A stretch of DNA of 59,086 nucleotides from Perkinsus olseni (lineage: Eukaryota; Perkinsozoa; Perkinsida), in assembly GCA_013115125.1 (NCBI GenBank), contig JABANN010000159.1:1-59086 (forward strand). The letters run 5' to 3'. This document shows, piece by piece, positions 26,101-38,792 of this stretch. Below the pieces are notes generated by a model. The model made no database searches. It had not been told where the DNA came from and saw only the letters and a program-made list of their open reading frames with translations. The position numbers were made by a program, and so were the translations under genes. How positions within the stretch are numbered: position 1 is the first letter of the stretch; every line of letters begins with the position of its first letter.

Positions 26101-28601
26101 GGCTGAGGCCAATAAGGACAGTGAACACCCTGAGTGAACGAGGCAGGCCATGACGCCCGGGGTGGAACTGTGCTGTTGTTGTCAGGAGAAGTACTCGTGA
26201 GACGGAGTTGAAATTCGACGCGATCGACTGCTTCGCTTCGCTCGTGGTGAGTCACATTTTTCCCTAGAAGAATCGTGTAATGGGACTGTGATGAGTAGGT
26301 TCTGTTGACGTTGGACCCCACACGGCCGTCAGAAGGAGGAGACACACCCGTGCCGATCTCGACGACGGTGGAGTACAACGCCATCCGGATGCTTCACAAG
26401 GCCCTCGAGGTACTCATGCTCTGTTGGGAAAATGCTTGTGAATGCTAAGGAATGTTTCTGAAAATGCTCAACGGGGAACGCTTCGCTCCGTCTCCACTGG
26501 TGTTGCTATTTCAGATGATCTCTCGCCACATATGGACTGACGCCAACACAAATGGCGATAAGTTCAACCAGCGGTTCTACACGAGGATGCTCTCGGAGCT
26601 CCTTCAGGTGAGGCTATCGTGGCGATTTCTGCGACGAGTCTGCCAGGATCACCGTGTACTCGGCCATTTGGATTGGTTGTGTTCAGGGTTGCCTGGATGC
26701 TCGAGTGTCTCGGGAAGTTCAGTATAAGGAAGCCTTGCGTGGCCCTCAGCCGATCGACCCTCTTAGCGAGAAGTGAGTAGTAGTTTTTCGGTCATCCTGC
26801 GGCTGCAGGGTTCAGTACTAGTGGGAAACTGTTTGTGGACTAGCAAGGATGAATAGTGAATACATTCTGTCGCGTCGGACGAATACAACTACCTAGTAGT
26901 TTCCACGAAAGGGTCAGCGTGTTCTACAGGGGGGGCCCGGGTTCGGATCCAGGGCCTACCCTATTCAGGTAGCGCTTCCCCTCAGATGTTAGATCGCGAC
27001 CGACAGCATTCCCTGCTCTTCCCGTCAGGTACTTGTGTGCTATTCTTTCGGCCTTCGCCAAGACTCTCTCTTGGGTTGGTCCCGGGCAGATCCCGCAGTT
27101 CGTTTTCGGGTGGACAGCGCTCTTCACAGACAGCAAGTTCTTCCCTCGCCTGGTACTGTCTACAAAGCGGCCGCTTTCCTTCCCACTCTACCCATCCTCG
27201 TCAGATGCAAGTCCGAGGTCAGCGAGGTTGGCTGGCGGCGTCCAGGCTCATCCAACAGCTTCTTCGTTACATAGCGCCCCAGCTGGCTAACAGCAAGGAT
27301 ACGCCACTTCAAGACGGTCTCGCTCGGAAGGTGAGTACAGCCGAGTGTGAGTATTGCGGTCATGGCTGCTGTGTGTCAGGTCCCGGAGCCCATCAAGGTT
27401 CTTTACACTGGTCTGCTGAAGATCTGGATGACAGCTATCCAGGAGGACTACCCGGAGTTCCTCTCCGACTTCCAATTTGGCCTCGTCAATGAGCTCCCCG
27501 AGAACTGCGTAGGGACTTGATCCGTTCTCCGGCAGTCGGGTCGCAGCTTGTGTGGTCCCTGCAGGTTCAGGCTAAGAACATGATCCTTTGTGCCTTCCCG
27601 AGAGGGATGAAGCTGCCTGACCCCTTCGCCTTGGACCTTCAAGTGGATACTCTCCCGGACGTACGGATAACACCACGGGTAGGGGCACCGGTCCGCTCCT
27701 TAGAGAGTGGAAGTCTTGCGCTGTTAGATGCTGTTGCCCGAGACCACCATACTGGAGCAAGCGGGCCTTCTGCAGCTTATAGACGAGTACGTCAAGGTTA
27801 GAGATCGGTCGATCCTGGAGGCGTTGAAGAAGCGCTTGCAAGGGCCTGTGGGATACAACCACACGGTCATGACGGCTCTTGTCGAGTAATTCACTGCCTA
27901 CCACAGGCGTAGCTCTCACTTTCTCTCCCCTAGGTACATCGGCATCCGCCTGCCAATTGTCTGCCCGACCTACGACCATGCTGTTAAAGTCGGTGGCAAC
28001 GTACAAGTGGAGATTCTCATGTATCTGGCCTGCCACCTTGACCCTGAGGGAAGGTCAGCCGATCTGCTGCCCTGGACTTCGTCATCACCATCTCCTTGCG
28101 CCAGATACGTTTTCCATTCGACTATCGTCAACTTCCTACGCTATCCCAACTCCCACACTCACTACTTCAGCTGCCTCATCCTGTAAGTCCCTAGACGCCT
28201 GCCGAAGCTCGGCGGTCACCACTCATTCTCAGGAACTTGTTCGGTGATGCACCGGTCGCATCGGTCCGTGAGCAGATCGCTAGGATTCTACTGGAGCGGT
28301 GAGTGGTGTGTCTTGTCTCCACTACGCCCATCGGTTGCCAACAGGTTGATCGTCCGACGCCCTCATCCCTGGGGACTGCTAATTACCTTCATTGAGCTGG
28401 TGAAGAACCCTCGGTATCGTTTCTGGGAACATCCCTTCGTAAGTCATTTCGTATCATCCTAGCTTCGACCTTGGATTCGCTGTGCAGATGCAAAACCCCG
28501 ACATCGAGAAGCTCTTCCGCACGGTCGCCATGACGTGTGTGGCAACTCTTCCTCCCCCGAGCCCCCAACAGGCGGGCTCCGTCCCTCCCAGCCGGGCCTA
28601 A
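20137..28601 (+). CDS. CNOT1: CCR4-NOT complex scaffold subunit 1 (NOT1/CNOT1)
   Basis: Scaffold of the CCR4-NOT deadenylase, which shortens poly(A) tails and represses translation in the cytoplasm. The gene is cut into several dozen exons by small introns. Recognisable blocks in family order: the MIF4G domain that docks CAF1 ([49 protein letters not shown]); the CAF40-binding DUF3819 block ([48 protein letters not shown]); and the C-terminal NOT1 domain ([63 protein letters not shown]). The stop is at 28599-28601. The start at ATG 20137 gives only about 40 residues before MIF4G, so the roughly 1000-residue N-terminal HEAT region of animal and yeast NOT1 is absent from this model. Two introns carry the GCTTCGCTCCG or related motif. 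Confidence 0.96.
26480..26490 (-). repeat. Intronic motif, site 2
   Basis: GCTTCGCTCCG on the plus strand, inside a CNOT1 intron of about 105 bp. This is the only exact site that is antisense to its host gene. Confidence 0.9.
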
Positions 28602-28916
28602 ATTGCCAAGGCTCCCGTCGAACAGTCAGGCCAGGCCTGCTGGCGGCGAGTTGACAAGTTCGTAAAAATACGATTACTGTACACTTATGAAGGACAGAAT
28701 AGTTGTCCTCTTACTTTCTTTTTCCGTAGTAGAATGATAGATGGGTCGGTGTAGTGGTAGTCCCATCTTCCCACTAACGCCACCATCCACTGATTACCAG
28801 AGATACCTCTGTCAGAGTTGCCAACGCTTACTCTATACGCTTTATTTTCTATACTAAACTTCGCAGTGTAGCGTTGGTCACCGGCTAGGGCGTTCGGGTC
28901 AGCTCATATTTCCTTA
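28602..28916. other. Intergenic, CNOT1 to CFAP52
   Basis: 315 bp separating tandem plus-strand genes; no exon or motif recognised. Confidence 0.5.
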
Positions 28917-30927
28917 ATGGCGGCCATTGAGCTGGACAGGGCCCTCGGCGCTAACCACTCGAGTGAGTGCAGAAGTCTCTGCGCCTGGATAACTGACGAT
29001 AAGTACGTCACCGCCATGGGAGGGGCCGTATGCTTGCAAGCCGCGGATGACTCGCAGGAGCCGCAGCAGTTCCTGCCGGGAGCCTTCAATATGAAGTGTA
29101 GCTGCCTGGCCGTGGGTAATAGAGAAGGGGGTGGCTTCGTGGCCGCGGGCTTCGTTTCGGACCAAGCAGATGTGCTCATCTGGCGCGACGGTGAGCTCGT
29201 CTCGCGCCTGGAGGAGCATGATGAAGCTGTCACTTGCCTGGCCTTCACGTGTGATGACAGGTTTGTGGTTAGTACGGGTGGGATGGGTGACCAGAGACTC
29301 TTCGTATGGGACTGCGAGAAGGGGCTTGCCGTTACCTGTCGCTCGCTGGCAACCTTGGTTCCGGTGAAGGCGGTAGTGCAAGGGGGGTTCGTGAAGGACG
29401 TGAAGCGGCGGAACACCAGCATTTACCAGCTGGCCAGCTGCGGTGGGCGCAATGTCACCGTCTGGGAGTTCAACGATGAGGCCCAGAGCATCGCCCCGGT
29501 GTCCATATCCCCTAGCGGAAAGCAGACGAGGTCGTTCGAATGCCTTTGCTTCTCTGCCGACTACGAGCTGCTTTTTGTCGGTACTTCCTCGGGTGACATT
29601 GCGGTGGTGAAGATGCGTAATAGGGTGGTCCAGGGCTTTTCGGAGCCAGTCGGGGCCGGCGGGATTTTCTCCTTGGCCTACGTTGCCCCTGCTGGAGAGT
29701 CCCCTGTCGTCCTGGCTGCCAGCGGAGATGGTAGTATCACGCTCTTCTCGTGTGTGTTAACGGAACTGCGGCAACTAAAGCGAGTGGTGATGGACTCAGG
29801 AGCGGTGGTAGGGTTGTCAGTGGGCCGAAAGGGACAGCTTTTGTGTGCATCGACGACGGGCAGTACCTGGCTGCTGTGGCCTGCGAAGGATATGGCGCAC
29901 GCCCTGGTTCAGGAGAACACCGTGGCTCCTTTGGAGGCTGTAGCTTACCCCATGCCAGACGTGAGCACCGAGTTCGCGGTGGGCGACGCTTCGGGTGTCG
30001 TCACGCTATGGAGTTGCGACGGTACCTCGTACAGCGTCATCATGCGCCTGGCCCCTCGACCGACCTCTAGCAGCCCTCTGGCCGGAGTCACTTGTCTGCA
30101 GTATCTAGGGCGGGCCGGCCTCGTCGTAGCGGGACATAGGGATGGACTCTTGCGCAGCTGGAACTGCGCTGGGGAGAGTGGTGCACTGCTGTGGACTATC
30201 GACACCACCACTACCCGAGGCAGGACCAACAGGGCGAGTGATGTTGGTTCCCTAGCTCTGTCGAGTAATGGTCGCTTCGTTGTCACTGGCGGAGGGGAGG
30301 GCGAGGTGAGGGTTTGGGAGATGAAGTCGAAGGAGATGGTATGTGGCCTGAAGGAGCACACCTCTCGAGTGAATTCATTGAAGCTGTTCTCTAACGACCA
30401 GTACTGTGTGTCGGGCAGTAGAGACAGATGCCTGCTCACGTTCGACTTGAGGGCTGAGAAGAGGATCACGTGCCATAGGGAGAGGCATGGCGGCATTGAC
30501 TGCCTGGCCGTGGGTAGCGATGACAATATTGTAGTCACCGGCGGCAAGGAGAAGCACTTGACCTTCTGGGACCTGAGGCAACCTGAACCAATCAGGGTGG
30601 TATCGGCCGGGCCAGGCGATGAGTTGAGGGCCCTGAGCTACTATGATGACGGCAAGGGAGGACTTTTGGCTTCGGGTAAGTTCGATAGTGTCTGACGTAG
30701 TGCGGCAGTCGCCTCTTCTCTTAGGCGGTACAGGGAGTATTGTGAAGCTGTGGGACATGGGGTCCGGCCGTCTAGTGTGTAGCCACTCGGAGGAGCCTCG
30801 TCACAGCGCATGCATCAACGACCTCAGCTTCAGTCCTGATGGCAAGCAGCTGATCTCCGTAGGAGCCGACCATTGCGTGATGGTGTGGAACGTGTACCCT
30901 GCTGACCATGAGGCGTCGGGGGCATGA
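28917..30927 (+). CDS. CFAP52: Cilia/flagella-associated WD40 protein CFAP52 (WDR16)
   Basis: CFAP52 is an axonemal WD40 protein that binds the doublet-microtubule wall (inner junction region) and is needed for ciliary beating. ATG 28917; exon 1 28917-30675, intron 30676-30724 (49 bp), exon 2 30725-30927; 653 residues, close to the family's usual length of about 620. The protein is two WD40 propellers: repeats ending DVLIWRDGELV, RLFVWDCEKG, VTVWEF, SIVKLWDMGSG and VMVWNVY are visible. The block VTGGGEGEVRVWEMKSKE is nearly the same as in animal CFAP52. The single intron near the 3' end contrasts with the heavily split CNOT1 and POLD1 on either side. Confidence 0.94.
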
Positions 30928-31114
30928 GTGATGCTAATTAACATGCTGGTGGACGCCTTCGGTTTGCGTTAGTCGTCGAAGAGATGCGGGATACGTGCTT
31001 CCTGGGGTAATGGGCTCCTCTCAATGGCATTATTGTTTTATGGGACTGGACACCAGATTGGTAGGTCTTGGTCTCGCGGATGATGATTGTGCTTTGTAAT
31101 AGTCTAGTCGTCTT
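30928..31114. other. Short intergenic region
   Basis: 187 bp between CFAP52 and the RING-PHD gene. Nothing recognisable. Confidence 0.5.
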
Positions 31115-32998
31115 ATGTCTGGTAGTAGCATCAGGAGCTGGTGGCATAGGGGAGGTGGTGCGGCGTCGTCGTCATCATCATCTTCGGCGAGGTTCACAGG
31201 GCGGATAGTGCGGACACCGCGAGGAGGTGGACGAAGAATGCAGCAAGTCGGGTCGATACGGGACAGGCTTGACGTAGGGGGTTGTGAGTGTGGTAGTTAC
31301 AAAAGGCGTCTTAGCGGAGCGAAGCGACACATGTTTACCATATTTGCCGCCTCAGGTGGGATTTATAGAAGCCATATCACGTCGTAATCCCCGACTTTCA
31401 CAAGAGTGGAATCTGTCACCAGAAAGGCTCGCCGAGTCGCCCAGCGAGCTCCCCGCCAAACGTCGGCGGTCCTCTGAAGTATCCTACATTGATCTTATGG
31501 ACGCGACTCAGAAGGATATGAGAACGCCCCCACAGAGGGAGAGTGAGGGTAGTGGCCCATCAGCGCCTAGTAGATTCCTTCTGGGGGTATCATCGGGCTG
31601 AGCAGTGGGCAATGGACCGCCTACCTGCTCCGCCTAACGATTGAGGATAGAGGCTTTTGGACTTGTGTTATCTCTGCAGGTCAACAGCACTCCTCAGAAT
31701 GGCCGTCAGCAGCAGCAGCAGCAGCAGCAGCTCCTGAAGATGCAGGCTGCATAGAGTGTGCGATATGCCTATGCCCTGCGGAGGCCGGTGCAATGGTTGG
31801 TACGCTACATGCCGGGCCCTCCACCTCCAAGCCCAGCTGCCCTCACCGTTTCTGCTTCGATTGCATCTTCAAGTGGTCCAAGGCCACGAACCTCTGCCCT
31901 CTGTGCAAGGGAAGGTTTGGGTGCATACGAAAGCACAAGGTGGTCCACGGCGACACAACTCGGTGGGAATCGTTTCTTTCTCGACATTTCCCGCCATGGT
32001 CGTCCTTACAGTCCCATAGAAGGCCCTTTGGGACTCGTCCGTGTGAAGAAGAAGGATATGAGGCCCGAGGACTTCGTGACCCCTCCTGGCGGAGACGCAG
32101 ATCTCCGGCAGCTATACAACGACCTGGTCTGTGAGGTGCGACCGGGGCGCTAGGGAACTATCCTTATTCCTATTGAATTTGGTACGTATCGCAGAGGATG
32201 TGTGATAGCGATGGCTGCAGGTGTGCCGGGAAGGGACCGCTGAGAATGCCCTCCTCATCTGTGAGATGTGCGAAAGAGGCTATCACACTTTCTGTCTGCG
32301 CCCGCGGCTCACCACGGTCCCTCTGGACGACTGGTGAGTGTGAAGTGGAGAGCTCTTCTACGTGTTGGGGCTCTCGATTTCACAGGTTCTGTTTGGACTG
32401 CCAGCAGGCGATCCTCGACTCTCAGGAGACGTCTCCGCCGATCCGACGATCCCTCAGACTGCAGCGGCTAAGCTCGACCAGCGGCAGCTCCGCCAGACCA
32501 ATTGAATGCGAATCTTCATCTTCCTCGTCCACCTCATCCTCCTCTTCTTCTGTTACTGAGGAGCAGTCCCCTATAGCTCGCCGCACCCGTTCTTCCCTGA
32601 GACGGGGTGGCCGGCCAGTGGTCGCGAGGCGGCGGCTTCGACGTGGTTTGAGGGCGTCAGTTGCCAGCGAGGGCTCCTGTGGACAGCAGGAATCTCCAGC
32701 CTGTGGCGGTTTCACGGTTGAAGACTTCGTTCGGTCTCACCTACGACGACAATCGGGCAGTATCTCCAGCGTTCGACTCAGCCGAGGCAACGGCCGAACT
32801 ATTGTCCTGGACGCCTCGCAAGGGATACCGGACGACAGGCCCCGCGGGGAGGATCGGAGGAGACGCAGCTGGGAGGAAGCCTCCCGCAGTGGCAGCGAGC
32901 GGGGGTCGCTGAGTACGGCTGAGGGTTTGAATACTCGCATGCTGCGGGCGGCGCACGTGCTGAAGCGAAACCGCCGCTTCAGTGGAAGGAGCGGCTAG
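31115..32998 (+). CDS. RING and PHD finger protein, PHRF1-like
   Basis: A RING finger followed by a PHD finger in one chain, the arrangement of PHRF1, a nuclear E3 ligase that binds histone H3 and RNA polymerase II. ATG 31115; about six exons. RING: CIECAICLC, then CPHRFCFDCIFKWSKATNLCPLC, with all eight ligands of the C3HC4 pattern available. After a spacer containing GLVRVKKKDMRPEDFV comes the PHD: CEVCREGTAENALLICEMC, then GYHTFC and DDWFCLDC (C4HC3). The rest is Ser/Arg-rich, with poly-Ser and RRTRSSLRRG patches. A Gln-rich spliced alternative frame near 31690 is read here as poly-Ala. The intron at about 31281-31357 holds the CGGAGCGAAGC motif. The protein is much shorter than animal PHRF1 and I see no C-terminal SRI domain, so naming is by domain order only. 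Confidence 0.85.
31315..31325 (+). repeat. Intronic motif, site 3
   Basis: CGGAGCGAAGC inside the first intron of the PHRF1-like gene; the flanks extend the match to AGCGGAGCGAAGCG, shared with site 5. Confidence 0.9.
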
Positions 32999-33161
32999 GC
33001 TGGAAGATCGGGGTAGGAATTATAACTAACATACTGTTGGTTGCAAAGGCACATGAAATGCATCTGGACATGGAGTGAGTTTTGCGTCAGTTGTGTCGTC
33101 AATATGCAGGGTGTGGGAATCGAACCCGCGACCTAGGGCATTTTTGATTCCGCCCCCCCAG
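32999..33161. other. Short intergenic region with a tRNA B-box-like motif
   Basis: 163 bp upstream of POLD1. On the minus strand, 33126-33116 reads GGTTCGATTCC, a perfect match to the tRNA T-loop/B-box consensus, within GCGGGTTCGATTCCCACACC. I could not fold a whole tRNA around it: no D-arm or 7-nt anticodon loop at the right spacing, and its 5' half would run into the POLD1 start codon. Confidence 0.45.
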
Positions 33162-36100
33162 ATGGACCTTTCTCCACCAGCCGTCAAACGTCTACGTACC
33201 TGTGCCGGCCTCGATCCGAATCTGGCCGAGGAGTGCAAGCGGAAACCCGTGCCCGCCGATGCCTTGACTAACTCTCTGGCATTCATGCAAGTGAGATCGT
33301 ATGCTGCCCCGTGCCCTCTACTTTTGAATTTCGTGGCGCGGTGACGCTGGAGTTGCTCAGGTCGATGTGGACAACTATTCGGCTGCTCCGCGAGCATGCG
33401 ATCCGATTCAAAATGGAGAAGTACCCGTGATCCGAATGTGAGCTTGTATCTCCGTTAAGGCGCTCCGTCTTATACCTAGTCGCGCGACCGATATCATCGT
33501 GCATTATCGTGCAAATGATCTCTATGACAACGGCCGTTCTGTCATGAATTAGTGGGCATTTCGTCAGTTTCCCCAGTGAAAAGTCTGAGCATTTCATAAA
33601 GCATTAGAATTCGCAGACCGGCCCGTACGTGGAGATCGTCGTCCTTCACGCCAGTCTCGAGAATTTGTCCGCACAATATGCAGTGTCTTCAACTGCCCCC
33701 ACGAGATCGAGCCCATACTACCAGATAGCTCGCTGGGTGGTTAGTCGAATCGACTACTGCGCAGGTTCGGAGTGACTGCTGCGGGCAATTCACTCATGTG
33801 CCACATCCACGGTTTCCTGCCCTACTTCTACTGTCCGAGGCCTGATCAGACTGTGGACTGCGAACGCTTTCAAGCTCGTCTTGAGTCTGCTCTCCGAGGA
33901 TCTCAGACAGCCTCTGGGACCCGATGCAAGCAACTGGTCACCGGCGTCGAGGTAGACCTCGCTGACTCTTCCCTGGACCGAAAATGTTTGTCAGATCGTC
34001 GTAAGAGAGAACCTCATGGGGTGGACCGGTCGGAACACTGCAAGCGAATACTTCCGAGTCACTGTGGCGCTGCCCAAGTTCATATCAACATCCCGCGGAG
34101 TCCTCGAGAGGGGCATCCCTGTCTTGCAAGGTTCAACCTTGGATACGCTTGATGACCTCGCTCAGCATCCTTGTGCGATCAGGGGACGCCCTATGGAGTT
34201 GCACGACCTTCGAGACTAACATCCCCTACCCTCTCCGCTTCATGATCGACAATGATATCGGCGGCGGCTCCTGGGTAACCCAGCATGGACACCAGTCCGG
34301 TCTGATCTCGTCGTCCTCAGGTTGAACTCCCAGCCGGAGCATACACTCCACGTACGGACAGCGAAAGGGTGAGTACTTGCCAGATAGAAGTGGACGTGCC
34401 GGACTATCGGCAGATCATAGGGCACATGGCCGAAGGTACGATGAGGTTGGCTATAGCGTCGTTGCTGTAGCCGGGCCGTTGCTGTAGGCGACTGGATGGC
34501 CCTTGCCCCGCTGAGGATCCTCTCCTTTGACATCGAGTGCGTCTCTGAGCACGGGAAGGGCTTCCCCACGCCCGACGTAGCACCGGTCATCCAGATAGCT
34601 GCGGTGATGCAGGAGGGAAGTAAGCAGCATGCTCGGTAGCACGACTCCACCAGTGGGAACTCTGCTTCAGCTGAGCAGAAACACAAGATCGTCTGGACTC
34701 TGGACACATGTGCGGACATCGCCGACGCCACGGTGGTGTCCTTCGAGAGCGAGAGGGACCTCCTGTCCAACTTCCAGCAGTGAGCATGGGCCTCTCCCTT
34801 GGCTGTGCTCCGCTTCGTCGCATGCTCCCAGTAGGGTCGTAGTACTGGCTTGCAGGTACATGGTCCTGGTCGACCCTGATGTCATTACTGGCTACAACAT
34901 CATCAACTTCGATCTGCCTTACCTCTTGGATCGATCAGCTCATCTCAAGGTACTATCAATTTTGCTTGCATAGCGTTGTGAGACTGAATGCCAGGTCCAC
35001 CCGCCGTTCGAGTATCTCGGCCGCTTGAAAGGCGTGGCCTCGAAAGTGAAGGATTCGGTGTTCGAGAGTCGGGCCTTGGGACGACGAGAGAACAAGGACA
35101 TCAATATTGAAGGGAGAGTCCAGTTCGACATGCTGGTGAGTGGGTCTTGCGCAATGCTCAGCGTCAAGGGAGGGTGGGGTAGAAGGGAGGACGAGCCTGA
35201 GCATATCCGCACTACTCGGAACCGAGCAATCTGTCCACGCTACGATGGTGCGTGGGTAACCTCGAGGAGAAAGTCTGTATCATTGACCTAGCGAATTCTC
35301 GCCTCGAATAGCATCGCAGTTTTAATTCGATCGCGTTGTGACGGCTCTGGTCGACCTTGTATTGATCGTAGTTCGATCGCGGTGGTGGTGACTGCCGTTC
35401 GATGGCCCGCAGATAGTTATGCAGCGAGAGCACAAACTGAGAAGCTACTCCCTCAATGCGGTCTCCGCTGAGTTCCTGGGAGAACAGAAAGAAGATGTTC
35501 ACTACTCCATTATCGGCGACCTTCAGAAGGGAACTCCGGAGACACGCAAGCGGCTAGCGGTCTACTGCCTGAAGGACTCCTTGCTGCCTCTTAGGCTGAT
35601 GAATAAACTTGTGTGCATGTAAGTCGACCTAACTTCGGGTTCAGCATCACGTCCTCGTGCGCCCGAAGACACACTCTGTCGTTCTGAAGGTCGCGTCTTC
35701 CCGTGGTGTGTCGATTCTCCACCGGTTGCGTCGGTGGGGACTTCTAGCCGGGAGAGCCCTCATGTCTAAGCGTGATTATCCGGTTTTCAGGTACAACTAC
35801 ACGGAGATGGCTCGGGTTACGGGTGTCCCGATCAATTACCTCCTGACGAGGGGGCAGATGATCAAAGTGGCGTCACAGCTCTTCAGAAAAGTAAGGCGTC
35901 TCTTACCTCTCGAAGCCGCTTGGCAACACCTATCAGGCACGGTCGCACGGCTACGTCATTCCAGCGCAGAAGTCCCCACCCGGCGGCGAGTTCGAGGGCG
36001 CCACCGTGAGTGAATACCACTCTTTTCGTAGCACATGGACGGTGATGGTGGTCAGGTCCTGGACCCCACCACGGGCTTCTACACAAACCCAATCGCAACT

Positions 36101-38792
36101 CTTGATTTCGCATCACTGTACCCGAGTATCATGCAAGCACACAACCTGTGTTACTCTACTCTGGTGCAGCCATCTGTAGCACAGAGGGAGGGCCTGACGG
36201 AGGGAGAGGAAGGCGATGTGAGTTCGCTCTCAGTCTAGTGTAGCTACACGATGCTCGCTGGCAGGTCACTCGTACTCCTTGCGGTCACCTCTTTGTGAAA
36301 CAGGGTGTTCGGAAGGGTCTTCTGCCAATGGTTCTGGAGGAGCTGCTGCAGGCTAGGAAGCGAGCTAAAAAGGAGATGGCCCAGGCTACGGATCCCCTCA
36401 AGAAAATGGTCAGTCCGAAGGGTCTTGCCTCTAGTCTTCGCTAAGCCCCTCTAGCTCGAACCCGAGCATCAACAGCATTTCGGGGGCAAAGACGGACGTA
36501 TTGCGGCGCTCCGATTCGGCTCTCAGCGTGGCTGACAAGTCGAGTATCTTTTTATCTTGGCAGTGCGGATTGGCCTCCTCCTCCTCCTCCTCGCTTTCCC
36601 TTAGGTCCTCAATGGCCGTCAGCTAGCGTTGAAAGTATCGGCCAACTCGGTCTATGGCTTCACCGGCGCCACCGTAGGAATGATGCCGTGCCTGGAGATC
36701 AGCAGCAGCGTCACAGCGTTCGGTCGGCAGATGATCGAACATACCAAAACTTTAGTGGAGCAAAAGTAAGGCTTCCCGGGTGTTCATTCTGACAAGGCAG
36801 ACAACGGTCCGCTATCATCACCATGTGCTTCCCTCTCGGGAACTGTGCTCCCCAGTGCTGCACCTCTGTGGTTCTCGTGAGCATCCACGATAATCACAGC
36901 ACTCAACTTGCACGCATACCGTCTCGAGGCCGCCGTGTTCAACTTCCTCCCTACTGCCCCTCACCTTTCCATCCAGGTATCGTGTGGAGAACGGCTACGC
37001 CCACGACGCTTCGGTCATCTACGGCGATACCGATTCTGTTTTTGTCAAGTTTGGGTGCGACACTGTGGAAGAAGCCATGAAGCTCGGACAGGAGGCAGCG
37101 GCTTACGTCTCGACCACTTTCATCGATCCGATCAAGCTCGAGTTCGAGAAGGTATCAATAAGGGAATCTTAGGTTGATGCATGCTCGGTATTTTTCTGGT
37201 CAGGTCTACTTTCCGTACTTGCTCATGAACAAGAAGCGCTACGCCGGGCTCTATTGGACCAATCCCGTGAAGGCAGACAAACTGGACGCTAAAGGTGCGG
37301 AGACGCTCGCTTACCCAATCGTACCTATTATCGCCTGCACGCCGAGTTTCGGACTGCTGTAGCGTTGGTGGCCGCCTCAGGTATCGAGACCGTGAGGAGA
37401 GACAACTGTGAGCTGGTTAAAGTGGTAGTAGAGAACACGCTGAACATCATACTGAAGGAGAACTCCTTGGAGCGTGCCATAGCGTAGGCTGCGCTTTGCT
37501 CTGGCAGTAGCATGTGGCTGATTAGCACCTCCACGAAAACGGTCTCTCGTTACGAGCTCGAGTCTTGCAGGTTCATTCGGAAGACGCTGTCGGAGCTTCT
37601 ACAAAATAAGGTCGATATGTCAATGCTTGTCATATCAAAATCCTTGGCGAAAGGCATGGAGGACGTAGCAATCGATTCCCGCTTAATAATCACCACGGTG
37701 TGTCTCCTCCACAGGGCGCGTATGCAGCCAAGCAGGCGCACGTGGAGCTGGCCAAACGAATGGCTCAGCGTGATCCAGGGAACGCCCCAGCGATTGGAGA
37801 CCGGATACAGTAGGTCATTTTTCGTCAATCCACTATGCGAAGGAAGGGTCTATGCGGTTCGGTGGTCTTTACGAGAGGCCCTGGCAACTTAACAGGCGGA
37901 GCGAAGCAACTATTCAGGTATGTTATTATCAAGGCTCCCAAAGGTGTAGCACAATACGAGAAGGCTGAGGACCCTCTTTACGTAGCCACGGCTGGTCGAG
38001 GCCTGTGGCGTGGAGTTCTTGGCTTCAGGCGGTAGAAAACAACATTCCAGTAGACGGCCAGCATTACATCGATCATCAGCTGAAGCAGCCTTTGATGCGG
38101 ATTTTCGAGAATATCCTCCCCAATGCAGAATCAGTGCTCTTCTCGGGCGAGCACATGCGAAAGGTGGGCTAAGCCGGGCTTGTGGTTGGGTGGCCTGCTG
38201 ACGTGAGCCCCCGCCGCCTAGCTCATTTCCTTAAGAGAATTCGCAGTCTTCTCTCACTTAGCAGTGCCTTCCGCACCAATCGGTTGTACAAAACACCCTC
38301 CAGCGGCGAGGCCCGGCTCATGCTTCCCACTGTAGGTGTTCCAGTCGGCACCCTCCGCTACCGGTGGTCTCTCAATGTTTCTCAAGAAGACACACAAGTG
38401 CTTGTCATGCAAGGCCGTGCTGAAAGATGGCCATGGCGGTGCCTTGTGCCAGCACTGCAAGAACGCTAAGGAGGGGCAGGTAGGAGGGCACTCAGCGCCT
38501 CTGCCGCTGCAGTATCATGAGCCTGCCTTCAGGTTGTTATTGAGAAGACCAACGAGCTGCGGGCCTTGGAGGTGCAGTTCTCGCGGCTGTGGAGCGAGTG
38601 TCAGCGATGTCAAGGAAGTGTCGAGCAGGACGTTATTTGCACATCGAGGGACTGTCCGGTCTTCTATCGCCGTGCCAAGGTAGAGCTAGGTTGTTTCTAA
38701 GGTTGATCAGCGTCTGCGGCATGTAGGTTCGGAAAGATGCTGCACGAGCAGCCGATGCTGTGAGCCGCTTGAGGGAAGCGATTGACTGGTAG
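33162..38792 (+). CDS. POLD1: DNA polymerase delta catalytic subunit
   Basis: Lagging-strand replicative polymerase with 3'-5' proofreading. Starts at ATG 33162; many exons, stop at 38790-38792. Landmarks in order: N-terminal [22 protein letters not shown]; exonuclease Exo [12 protein letters not shown], Exo [17 protein letters not shown], Exo [15 protein letters not shown], keeping the Asp and Glu metal ligands; polymerase region [21 protein letters not shown]; region [22 protein letters not shown]; region [15 protein letters not shown] with the metal-binding YGDTDS; then KKRYAGL. The C-terminus has the two cysteine motifs: Cys[21 protein letters not shown] and Cys[20 protein letters not shown], the latter being the iron-sulfur/PolD2-contact site. 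All catalytic residues that I can check are present, so it should be active. One intron (about 37812-37917) holds the CGGAGCGAAGC motif. Confidence 0.97.
37897..37907 (+). repeat. Intronic motif, site 4
   Basis: CGGAGCGAAGC inside a POLD1 intron of about 106 bp, ten bases before its acceptor. Confidence 0.9.

Noticed and set aside
33060-33160. A complete tRNA gene
   Set aside because: Only the T-loop consensus is present; no D-arm, anticodon stem or acceptor pairing at proper spacing.
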